From NCBI GenBank assembly GCA_029880625.1, contig JAOUOA010000138.1, forward strand, positions 1 to 6,998: 6,998 nucleotides of DNA. Direction: 5' to 3'. The notes beneath the pieces are model-generated. The model did no database searches. It saw only the letters and a list, made by a program, of their open reading frames with translations, and was not told the origin of the DNA. Each line of letters begins with the position of its first letter. The stretch's first letter is position 1. This document shows, piece after piece, positions 1 through 5,678 of the stretch. This DNA comes from Spirochaetia bacterium (lineage in GTDB: Bacteria > Spirochaetota > Leptospiria > Leptospirales > Leptonemataceae). The position numbers and the translations under genes are program-made.

Positions 1-1172
1 TCTGAAACGACCTGTTTGAAAATCCATTCTCCCAGTTTTACAATCATGCCGGTTTCTTCTGCGATTGGTATAAACTGTGCAGGACTGATATTTCCGTAAT
101 CAGTATGATTCCATCTGATTAGAGCTTCGGCACCCATAATCTTATTGCTTGAAAGGGAAACCTGAGGCTGGTAAGCCATCGAAAGTTCGTTTTTTTCAAT
201 TGCTCTGAAAATGGATTCTTCAAGATTCTCCTGGAGCGAAGATAGAGTGTCAAGGGAAGATTCATACATCGCATGCTGATTTAATCCGCCAAGTCTTGCA
301 TGCCTGATTGCTTTATATGCATGATTTTTCATTAAAGGAAAAGAATTTGATTCTTTGTTGTGCAGACAGAAACCGATATTTCCCGGGATAAACAAATCCA
401 ATCCTTGGAAATGAATTTCTTTTTTTATAATTTCGATAAAAGAATCAGCATAAAAAGTTTCATTTTTATTTTGATCCAGATTAACAATAATTCCGTAATC
501 ACATAGTTCGGGCTTAAAAACAATTGCTTTTTCTCCGGCAGCATGAACGAGTCTTTCTGCAATGGTATGCAAAATATGTTCCCCGGCATGAACCCCCAAT
601 GAATGGATTAAATTATTAAGCCGATCCATCTGGATTAAATAGAGGCAAAATTGTGATTCTGCTTTGTCTGGATTCAGATTGCCATCAATCCAGTTCTCAA
701 GAATCGACTCTTTGGGAAGCCCCGTTGGTGCGTCAAAGTTTACCGCATAACTGAGTTCTTCTTTCGTAATTGCAATTTCTTCTTTCAGTTTTCGGGTAAT
801 GATGTCTTTTCGCTCAAGGCGGCTGTTGATTGCTTGAAGAAGTTCTTCTACAGTGAAAGGTTTTGTGATGTAATCGTCGGCGCCAAGGTTCATTCCGTTA
901 CGAACGTCCTTTCTCGAAGCTTTTGCTGTTAGAAATATAAAAGGAATTTCTGATGTTCCAGGAGAATTTCGTAAATATTTTAAAAGCTCATAGCCGTCCA
1001 TGTCAGGCATCATTATATCGCATAATATTAAATCGGGGTTTATTTTTTGAATGATCTGCAGCCCCTGGTTTCCCGTTGATGCTGCATGGACTCTGTAGCC
1101 TTCAAATTCAAGAATCATTTTAATTTCTTCCTGAACGGTTAATGTATCTTCAATAACTGCAATATTTTTCAT
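1..1172 (-). CDS. Response regulator, REC - degenerate GGDEF - EAL (partial; C-terminus beyond left edge)
   Basis: Read from ATG at 1172 to the window edge, giving 390 residues with no stop. Residues 1-120 are a receiver domain: acidic E8/D9, phosphoacceptor D52 in LILCDIMMPDMDG, T82 in FLTAK, and K104 in YITKPF. Residues about 165-300 look like a GGDEF domain (opening FDAPTGLPKE), but the GGDEF position reads PELCD (221-225), so diguanylate cyclase activity is unlikely. An EAL phosphodiesterase domain begins near 320: YQPQ at 334-337, EAL at 349-351 in GAEALIRW, and FIPIAEETG near 367-375. The remaining EAL catalytic residues lie outside the window. Known for the family: EAL domains hydrolyse cyclic di-GMP to pGpG in the cytoplasm. 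Inferred: the upstream overlapping kinase phosphorylates D52 and so tunes phosphodiesterase activity. The start is supported by a good ribosome site. Confidence 0.93.
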   Translation of the reverse strand, partial: MKNIAVIEDTLTVQEEIKMILEFEGYRVHAASTGNQGLQIIQKINPDLILCDIMMPDMDGYELLKYLRNSPGTSEIPFIFLTAKASRKDVRNGMNLGADDYITKPFTVEELLQAINSRLERKDIITRKLKEEIAITKEELSYAVNFDAPTGLPKESILENWIDGNLNPDKAESQFCLYLIQMDRLNNLIHSLGVHAGEHILHTIAERLVHAAGEKAIVFKPELCDYGIIVNLDQNKNETFYADSFIEIIKKEIHFQGLDLFIPGNIGFCLHNKESNSFPLMKNHAYKAIRHARLGGLNQHAMYESSLDTLSSLQENLEESIFRAIEKNELSMAYQPQVSLSSNKIMGAEALIRWNHTDYGNISPAQFIPIAEETGMIVKLGEWIFKQVVS

Positions 1173-3135
1173 TTGTCTTCACCTGTGCCAGATTGGGAAT
1201 CGTCACTGAAAATTTACTTCCTTCACCCAATCGGCTGTTTAAAGTTATTTCTCCGTTCATGAGTTCAACAAAACCTTTGATAATACTCAATCCAAGCCCG
1301 CTTCCTGAGATGCCTCCTGTATTTTTTCCTCTGTGGAAAGGCTGAAAAATATAAGGCAGGTCTTCCTCGGCGATTCCAATTCCTGAATCTTCAACGCTGA
1401 AATCCAGGTTGTTCTGTTCTTCCGTTACGATCAGTCTGACTTCAGCGCCAGCTCGGGAAAATTTCACACTGTTGCTCAGCAAGTTTCTGAGTATATGACG
1501 AAGGTATTTCTTGTCGGAGATTATGGATTTTGAAAAAATTTTATATTCAGCATGAATATTTGCATCGGACTCATTTAATATTTCATTTACAATGTCATTA
1601 CAGAAAGTTTCTATATTAATCACTTCTTCTTCAATTTTTAATCCCCCGGATTCATACCGTCCAATAATCAGTATGTTGTCGACCATATCTGTCATATCTT
1701 TTACAGATGACTGAATTTTTCTGATTCTCTCTTCGATTCCTTGATCATTCAGCTGGTCTTTGTATTTTTGAAGGATATCACTTGAAGCAAGGATGGTTGT
1801 AAGCGGTGTTCTGAATTCATGAGATGCCATGGAGACAAAACGTGACTTCAGTTCTCCAAGTTCTTTTTCTTTATTGAGAGATTCTCTCAGGACAGATGTA
1901 AGCTGCCTCTCGCGATCAAGATAATTTTGAAGAACTTCTGTCTGTCGCTGAACCTGTTTTTGAAGACGTTCTTTGTATTTTTGCAGGTTTGTAATATTCT
2001 GTCCTGTCAGCCATGCGCCCTGGATATTTCCCGATGGATCTCTTATGCATGTTGCGTTGAAAATAAATGTTAGTATTTCACCGGTTCCGTTCTGAATTGA
2101 AGTTTCAATGCTTTCAGGTTTGTCGCTGTTCAGGATTCTGATCTTAAATTCGTTTAGAATCGTTTTTTGACCCTGTGTTTCAGAAAGAAAATAATCAAAA
2201 ATAGATGTTCCAATTATATTTTCCCGTTTAAGATTTTTTATCTGAGAGGATGCAGTATTGCAGTCTTTGATTGTTAAATTTGTTGAAATTCTTAGAATGG
2301 GCGAATCTGTTGTGTCGTAAAATGCTTTGATGTCTCTGCCCATTCTATCTACAGTTTTTTTGTAACTTTTAATTTTTCTATCCTGGATTTTTCGAGAGCT
2401 GATATCTCTTGATATAATCATGTGCATACCCGAAATAAAATTGGATCTCGCTGTGTATTCAACAGGAAATAAAATTCGATTTGCATCGAACATTATAAAG
2501 ACTCCTTTTGCCTCTCCTTCCTGAATGAACGTTCTCCATGTATTTAAAAAAAGCCGCTGCTCGCGTTTGGGCAGGAAGTAATTGAAATTCTTGCTCAGAA
2601 TACTTTCTCTGTTCAGTTTGACTTTTTTACAGAATGCAGGGTTTGCATCCTTTATATTTCCATCTTCATCGAGAATGATGAGCATATCAATAGCGCCTGC
2701 GAAAAGAGAGTAGTATTTTTGTTCGCTTTCGACCAGGGCTGCATTCAGCCTGTTTCTCTCTATTGCATATTGAATGCTTCTGATTAGTATGCCGCCGTCT
2801 ATTTTGCTTTTGTAAAGATAATCCTGCGCTCCCAGCTTCATTGCCTCCATTGAAAGTTCAATGTCTTCATTGCTGGTAAGGATGATGACAGGGCTTCGTC
2901 TTGATAATGAAATAATTTCGCTCAGGCTATTTAAGCCTTTTGCATCTGGAAGATTTATATCAAGGAGAATGGCGTCGAAGATCTGTTCATGCAGAGCTGA
3001 AGATGCTTCTTTAAGCGAAACGACCGAATTTACAAAAACATGAACATGGTAAACCGTTGCCAGAAGGTACTTTATCAGTTCGGCAAAGTTTTTATCATCT
3101 TCAATTAACAGTATGTTTAGTGTTTTTGTCTGCAT
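1150..3135 (-). CDS. Soluble hybrid sensor histidine kinase (REC-PAS-PAS-HisKA-HATPase)
   Basis: 661 aa. The N-terminal receiver (about 6-125) has E12/D13/D14, phosphoacceptor D59 in AILLDINLPD, T87 and K109. Two PAS-like regions follow, about 135-245 (DEDGNIKDANPAFCK; ends with ISRDISSRK) and about 265-380 (ends with TGQNITNLQ). Residues about 381-428 are probably coiled coil. The HisKA box is SHEFRTP with phosphorylatable H439. The HATPase domain has an N box (NLLSNSVKFS, N551/N555), G1 (DSGIGI, D583), an F box (IFQPF) and G2 (GSGLGLSI, 611-618). No membrane segment or signal peptide is visible, so a cytosolic signal or an upstream kinase acting on D59 is likely. Its 3' end overlaps the REC-EAL gene by 23 bp, marking that protein as the probable partner. 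The ATG at 3135 has no clear Shine-Dalgarno. The start is chosen because the receiver's first strand begins at once. The signal sensed is unknown. Confidence 0.95.
   Translation of the reverse strand: MQTKTLNILLIEDDKNFAELIKYLLATVYHVHVFVNSVVSLKEASSALHEQIFDAILLDINLPDAKGLNSLSEIISLSRRSPVIILTSNEDIELSMEAMKLGAQDYLYKSKIDGGILIRSIQYAIERNRLNAALVESEQKYYSLFAGAIDMLIILDEDGNIKDANPAFCKKVKLNRESILSKNFNYFLPKREQRLFLNTWRTFIQEGEAKGVFIMFDANRILFPVEYTARSNFISGMHMIISRDISSRKIQDRKIKSYKKTVDRMGRDIKAFYDTTDSPILRISTNLTIKDCNTASSQIKNLKRENIIGTSIFDYFLSETQGQKTILNEFKIRILNSDKPESIETSIQNGTGEILTFIFNATCIRDPSGNIQGAWLTGQNITNLQKYKERLQKQVQRQTEVLQNYLDRERQLTSVLRESLNKEKELGELKSRFVSMASHEFRTPLTTILASSDILQKYKDQLNDQGIEERIRKIQSSVKDMTDMVDNILIIGRYESGGLKIEEEVINIETFCNDIVNEILNESDANIHAEYKIFSKSIISDKKYLRHILRNLLSNSVKFSRAGAEVRLIVTEEQNNLDFSVEDSGIGIAEEDLPYIFQPFHRGKNTGGISGSGLGLSIIKGFVELMNGEITLNSRLGEGSKFSVTIPNLAQVKTNEKYCSY
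1179..1184 (-). promoter_or_regulatory. Ribosome binding site of the REC-EAL gene
   Basis: On the minus strand AGGTGA lies 6 bases before the ATG at 1172. It is complementary to the anti-Shine-Dalgarno end of 16S rRNA. It sits inside the last codons of the kinase gene and fixes the start of the downstream gene, making independent or coupled initiation plausible. Confidence 0.7.
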
Positions 3136-3186
3136 TTAAATATTTATATCAATCATATTATTTTACAATAAATTAATCTGAAATTA

Positions 3187-3215
3187 ATTATAAAATAATT
3201 GTTGCTTAATTAGTT
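3187..3215 (-). promoter_or_regulatory. Candidate promoter of the kinase/REC-EAL operon
   Basis: A perfect TATAAT on the minus strand (3192 to 3187) lies about 52 bases before the kinase ATG. At 17-base spacing the -35 position (3215-3210) reads AACTAA, a poor match. Two direct copies of AATTAGTT (plus-strand 3208-3215 and 3222-3229) overlap or flank that -35, and an activator or repressor could bind there. In DNA this AT-rich such matches arise by chance, so confidence is low. Confidence 0.3.
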
Positions 3216-3244
3216 CCAATGAATTAGTTTTCTGATATTTGTTT

Positions 3245-3274
3245 TTGACGTGGAAAACAATTAAATTATATATA
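3245..3274 (+). promoter_or_regulatory. Candidate plus-strand sigma70-type promoter
   Basis: TTGACG (3245-3250), an 18-base spacer and TATATA (3269-3274) form a reasonable sigma70-like pair pointing toward the VOC gene. Transcription from here would give a leader of roughly 440 bases before the VOC start. A nearer but weaker alternative is TTTACA at 3585-3590 followed by TGAATA at 3608-3613 (17-base spacer). Neither is more than a motif match. Confidence 0.28.
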
Positions 3275-3703
3275 AAGTTTTTCGTGATAAAAAAATAGCT
3301 GAAGAAAAAATATAGCGATGATTCATTTGAAAAAGAGAGAAGATAAGATGAGGTGACTCATTCCAGAATAAATATTAAGACGAAATAATTGAAGAAATTA
3401 TTATTAAAAAATAAAAAATATTTGAAAATTATGGCTGACCAAAATAATATTATATAAAACCGAATGGCTTTTTCTCAGAGTTACAGTTTAAATTAAAAGA
3501 ACATAAAAAAGCTTGTTTTTCAATTAAGATCAATAATCCATAGCAACTAAATATATAATATCTGAAATAATCTGCTGAGATCTTTTTACAGCCAGATATA
3601 TGATGCCTGAATAATGCAGGATTCGTGAATTATATCTAAGATGAACTTTACAGAATCTAAAAAATAATGCAGACGACTGGCCGAATCCATAATCCCTGAG
3701 TTC

Positions 3704-3713
3704 AGGTGAAGGA
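3704..3713 (+). promoter_or_regulatory. Ribosome binding site deciding the VOC gene start
   Basis: AGGTGAAGGA is a strong purine-rich Shine-Dalgarno stretch. Its AAGGA part (3709-3713) lies 7 bases before TTG at 3721. The alternative start GTG at 3706 lies inside this element and has no ribosome site of its own, so TTG 3721 is preferred. Confidence 0.6.
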
Positions 3714-3720
3714 AATCCAT

Positions 3721-4182
3721 TTGGAAAAGAAAAATTTTAAAATACTCGGTATTCAGCAAATTGCGATTGGAGGTCTGACTCATGCAAAGAATCTCACCCT
3801 CTGGAAAGATTTATTTGGTCTTGAAAAAGCCGGTGTTTTTAAGAGTGAGACTGAGAATGTCGATGAAGTAATCTTAAAACTCGGTGATGGAAAATATTCA
3901 ATTGAAGTAGATATTATGAAACCCCTTGATCCTGAAAAAAAACCTCAGGTGCATATTCCACCCTTAAATCACATAGGTCTTTGGGTTGATCATCTTGAAA
4001 ATGCAGTTGATTTTTTAAGTAAACATGGAGTCCGATTTGCTCCGGGCGGTATCAGGAAAGGGGCCTCAGGTTACAATGTAATCTTTATTCATCCTAAAGG
4101 AAATGAAGAGTTTCCGCTTGGCGGAGAAGGAGTTTTGATTGAATTAGTTCAGGCTCCGGATGAAATGATTGATAAGAAATAA
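3721..4182 (+). CDS. VOC-superfamily metalloenzyme (glyoxalase I / methylmalonyl-CoA epimerase-like)
   Basis: 153 aa from TTG at 3721; a GTG at 3706 would add five residues. Two beta-alpha-beta-beta-beta modules of the vicinal oxygen chelate fold are recognisable. Module 1 starts with [11 protein letters not shown] and ends with [11 protein letters not shown]. Module 2 starts with [18 protein letters not shown] and ends with [10 protein letters not shown]. Counting from TTG, the expected metal ligands are Q13, E62, H84 and E141. The Gln/Glu/His/Glu set matches the arrangement remembered for human glyoxalase I, whereas many bacterial members have His first. The IFIHPKG...GVLIELVQ ending also resembles methylmalonyl-CoA epimerases, so the substrate cannot be fixed. 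No signal peptide, so cytosolic. It stands alone on its strand, diverging from the kinase and converging on the tRNA pair only 4 bp beyond its stop, which leaves no space for a separate terminator. Confidence 0.88.
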   Translation: MEKKNFKILGIQQIAIGGLTHAKNLTLWKDLFGLEKAGVFKSETENVDEVILKLGDGKYSIEVDIMKPLDPEKKPQVHIPPLNHIGLWVDHLENAVDFLSKHGVRFAPGGIRKGASGYNVIFIHPKGNEEFPLGGEGVLIELVQAPDEMIDKK

Positions 4183-4186
4183 CATG

Positions 4187-4269
4187 TACCCGGAGCGGGA
4201 ATCGAACCCGCACGACCAAAGGTCCCAGGATTTTAAGTCCTGTATGTCTACCAATTCCATCACCCGGGC
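4187..4269 (-). tRNA. tRNA-Leu(UAA)
   Basis: The minus strand folds as a class II tRNA of 83 nt. Acceptor GCCCGGG pairs with TCCGGGT (G-U at 1:72 and 7:66). The D region has GGAATTGGTAGAC. Anticodon stem CAGGA/TCCTG encloses loop CTTAAAA, anticodon TAA. A long variable arm, GGACCTTTGGTC, is typical of Leu. T arm GCGGG-TTCGATT-CCCGC. Discriminator A at 4187. The bases after it read CAT, so CCA is not encoded and must be added by the CCA-adding enzyme. It decodes UUA, a codon expected to be common in AT-rich DNA. It lies 18 bases downstream of tRNA-Cys, probably in the same transcript. Confidence 0.97.
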
Positions 4270-4287
4270 GGGAAAAGACTCTAAATG

Positions 4288-4359
4288 AGGCGTCGCCCGG
4301 ATTTGAACCGGGGATGAAGCTTTTGCAGAGCCTTGCCTTAGCCACTTGGCTACGACGCC
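4288..4359 (-). tRNA. tRNA-Cys(GCA)
   Basis: The minus strand gives a 72-nt tRNA. Acceptor GGCGTCG pairs perfectly with CGACGCC. Anticodon stem AGGCT/AGCTT (one G-U) encloses loop CTGCAAA, anticodon GCA. T arm CCCGG-TTCAAAT-CCGGG. Discriminator T at 4288 (U73) is the known identity base for cysteine. The following bases read CAT, so CCA is not encoded. It is the first gene of a two-tRNA unit with tRNA-Leu(UAA). Confidence 0.97.
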
Positions 4360-4389
4360 GTTTACTGTTCAATCCAGGATTTGAATTTC

Positions 4390-4405
4390 AGTCAAATCAG
4401 TCAAT
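4390..4405 (-). promoter_or_regulatory. Tandem TTGACT boxes upstream of the tRNA pair
   Basis: On the minus strand TTGACTGATTTGACTGA contains two -35-like TTGACT boxes exactly 10 bases apart (4405-4400 and 4395-4390), 31-46 bases before tRNA-Cys. At 17-base spacing the -10 positions read AATCCT and TTGAAC, both only 3/6 matches. Either one could drive the tRNA operon, or the one-helical-turn repeat could be a protein site. Confidence 0.3.
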
Positions 4406-4452
4406 ATGATTTTTATAAAATGCTCTGCCATTTTTATCATTCATGATTTGAA

Positions 4453-4528
4453 TTCAGGATTTTATTAAATTTTCGCATATCAGAAATGATTATCTGAACA
4501 AAATCCTGAAAACAAGATTTCAGGATTT
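4453..4528. repeat. Cluster of TTCAGGATTT inverted repeats
   Basis: TTCAGGATTT occurs directly at 4453-4462 and 4519-4528 and inverted at 4501-4510. Two mutually exclusive hairpins result. One is a perfect 11-bp stem with a 6-base loop (4501-4511 with 4518-4528, loop ACAAGA). The other is a perfect 11-bp stem with a long loop (4453-4463 with 4500-4510), inside which TCAGA (4480) can pair with TCTGA (4493). A related CCAGGATTTGAATT lies at 4374-4387. Neither strand has a T run after the short hairpin, so a classical terminator is not supported. Confidence 0.7.
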
Positions 4529-4592
4529 GGGCCCGTCATAAAAAATTGTTTGATCTGACGTCACTGTATGGATGGATTCTCTTTGATTCTTT

Positions 4593-4629
4593 CTGAAGCT
4601 TCAGGAATTTTTCTTGCTGCAGCCTGAAG
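4593..4629. repeat. Short inverted repeats CTTCAGG/CCTGAAG upstream of the MORN gene
   Basis: CTTCAGG at 4599-4605 can pair with CCTGAAG at 4623-4629 over a 17-base loop. The left arm also lies in the perfect 12-bp palindrome CTGAAGCTTCAG (4593-4604). The core TCAGGA is shared with the repeat cluster to the left. It ends 25 bases before the MORN gene start. The function is unknown. Confidence 0.4.
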
Positions 4630-4654
4630 GATCTTATTTCTGGGTATAAATTTT

Positions 4655-5206
4655 ATGAATTTTCAGATTATGTTTTTAAAGAAAAATTTTGTTTTTTTCT
4701 GTTTATTGATCCTGGTTTTCTTTACGAAATGTCCTGCCATGATTCGAACTGGAATTCAAAACCCGGGCGGATCTGATTCCGATATGGCCTTGATAATGAA
4801 AAAAGCATTTTCAACGACTCAAAAAGGATGTTTTTACGGAAATTGCGTGGAAGGAACAGGGGTCTTTGTTTATGAAGATGGAGACGTTTACGGGGGATCT
4901 TTCAGAAATGCGAAAAGGTACGGCAGAGGAGAAATCATATATAAAAACGGTTCAAAATTTACCGGATTTTTTGTAAATGATTTAAAAAACGGCAACGGAA
5001 AATATGAATTTTCTAACGGCGATATATATGAAGGAAATTTTAATGATGGAAGACCTGAAGGCGAAGGCATATATTATTTTACTGACGGCAGAACGTTTCA
5101 AGGAGAATTTTCTTCCGGAGGCTCTTCCGCATCAGGTACTTTGAAAAGAGGAACGGATGAAAAAGACTGTTCTATTGATGAATATACTGTGGGCTGTAAA
5201 AATTGA
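4655..5206 (+). CDS. Exported MORN-repeat protein, possible lipoprotein
   Basis: 183 aa from ATG at 4655; ATG at 4670 (M6) is equally reasonable. Neither has a good ribosome site. Residues 9-25 (KKNFVFFCLLILVFFTK) form a charged start plus hydrophobic core of a signal peptide. C26 could be a lipidated cysteine, but Lys just before it is unusual for a lipobox. After a linker, a partial repeat (61-77, KGCFYGNC...EDGD) precedes four MORN units at 23-residue spacing beginning near 79, 102, 125 and 148 (for example YEGNFNDGRPEGEGIYYF); the last is degenerate. C59/C64 and C172/C181 bracket the repeats and could form disulfides outside the cytoplasm. Known for the family: MORN repeats are short beta-hairpin units with scaffolding or membrane/protein-binding roles and no catalysis. 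TATAAA at 4645-4650 lies just before the start but has no good -35. The stop overlaps the next gene's TTG start. Confidence 0.88.
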   Translation: MNFQIMFLKKNFVFFCLLILVFFTKCPAMIRTGIQNPGGSDSDMALIMKKAFSTTQKGCFYGNCVEGTGVFVYEDGDVYGGSFRNAKRYGRGEIIYKNGSKFTGFFVNDLKNGNGKYEFSNGDIYEGNFNDGRPEGEGIYYFTDGRTFQGEFSSGGSSASGTLKRGTDEKDCSIDEYTVGCKN

Positions 5207-5628
5207 GCGGAATTATAGAAGACGGCAGAGTTTATAGAATTTTCGGACATGAGATTGAATTCTGCAGATTTCTTAACGGAAGATGGAGGGGGAAAGGAAT
5301 CCACGGCCTTCCTGATTTTTCCTCAGATTTTATATCCTGTATTGCACTCAAGAATAAAAAAGACAGTATTTCTTTAAAATTGTACGGTAAAAAAAAATCT
5401 GCACTTGTTTTTATACCAAAAGAGACTCAGAAATTTCCTGAAATCGATCTGGTCTTAAAATATTCAGACTGGAATGTCGGCGCTGATATCGCATCTCTGA
5501 AAAATGAAAATAATCAAATTGAAATTCATGCAATGAATGAGGATGAATTGTATTTTTTAATGGAACAGCTTCATCCTCAGAGAAGAATTTTATTTGCAGG
5601 AACTCTGGAAAAGACTAAATTCAGATAA
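5203..5628 (+). CDS. Uncharacterised 141-aa protein overlapping the MORN gene
   Basis: I do not recognise this protein. It starts at TTG 5203, overlapping the MORN stop by 4 bp (TTGA). An in-frame stop at 5197-5199 makes this the earliest possible start, and no Shine-Dalgarno is visible, so translation is probably coupled to the MORN gene. The product is hydrophilic, without signal peptide or membrane segment. Residues 21-35 (FLNGRWRGKGIHG) faintly resemble a MORN unit, so it could be a detached C-terminal part of the upstream protein after an old frameshift, or a partner. The middle is Lys-rich beta-like sequence (40-72). The end has an acidic stretch (MNEDELYFLMEQL) and HPQRRILF. The long clean frame and same-strand packing between two real genes support a real gene. 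No function is proposed. Confidence 0.65.
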   Translation: MSGIIEDGRVYRIFGHEIEFCRFLNGRWRGKGIHGLPDFSSDFISCIALKNKKDSISLKLYGKKKSALVFIPKETQKFPEIDLVLKYSDWNVGADIASLKNENNQIEIHAMNEDELYFLMEQLHPQRRILFAGTLEKTKFR

Positions 5629-5666
5629 AAGTAAATTGGAAAAAAATACTCCTAAATTAAAAAAAC

Positions 5667-5670
5667 AGGA
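5667..5670 (+). promoter_or_regulatory. Ribosome binding site of the UbiD gene
   Basis: AGGA lies 8 bases before ATG at 5679, in an otherwise A-rich 50-bp spacer that shows neither a terminator hairpin nor a convincing promoter. This favours read-through from the two genes upstream. Confidence 0.6.
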
Positions 5671-5678
5671 AACAAACA

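Larger units (their letters stand above)
3136..3720. other. AT-rich divergent intergenic region, no convincing gene
   Basis: About 585 bp between the divergent kinase and VOC genes. It is strongly AT-rich, with long A runs and many stops in all frames. Only tiny open frames occur on the plus strand, for example a 12-codon frame from ATG at 3318 and an 8-codon frame from ATG at 3431, none with a convincing ribosome site. Weak AT hairpins exist (AATAATT at 3384 with AATTATT at 3396). TTTACAG and ATAATGCAG each occur twice near the VOC end (3585 and 3647; 3611 and 3664). There is no clear terminator, riboswitch or RNA gene. The length leaves room for a leader RNA or an unannotated small RNA, but nothing seen proves one. 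Confidence 0.6.

Noticed and set aside
2861..3043. 60-codon plus-strand open frame
   Set aside because: It is the reverse shadow of the kinase receiver domain.
3318..3356. 12-codon leader-peptide-like frame (MIHLKKREDKMR)
   Set aside because: Weak ribosome site, no run of a regulatory amino acid and no attenuator hairpin after it; chance is sufficient.
3384..3402. AATAATT/AATTATT hairpin
   Set aside because: A 7-bp all-AT stem in very AT-rich DNA is expected by chance.
3586..3783. 65-codon minus-strand open frame
   Set aside because: It overlaps the VOC start and its ribosome site, has no ribosome site of its own and no recognisable protein features.
4094..4372. 92-codon minus-strand open frame
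   Set aside because: It lies across both tRNA genes and the end of the VOC gene; the tRNA folds fully explain this stretch.
4501..4528. Rho-independent terminator at the perfect 11-bp hairpin
   Set aside because: No T run follows the stem on either strand and the stem is AT-rich; kept only as a repeat.
4888..5304. Minus-strand open frames opposite the MORN gene
   Set aside because: The plus strand encodes regularly spaced MORN repeats; the reverse frames are low-complexity Pro/Ser/Phe shadows.
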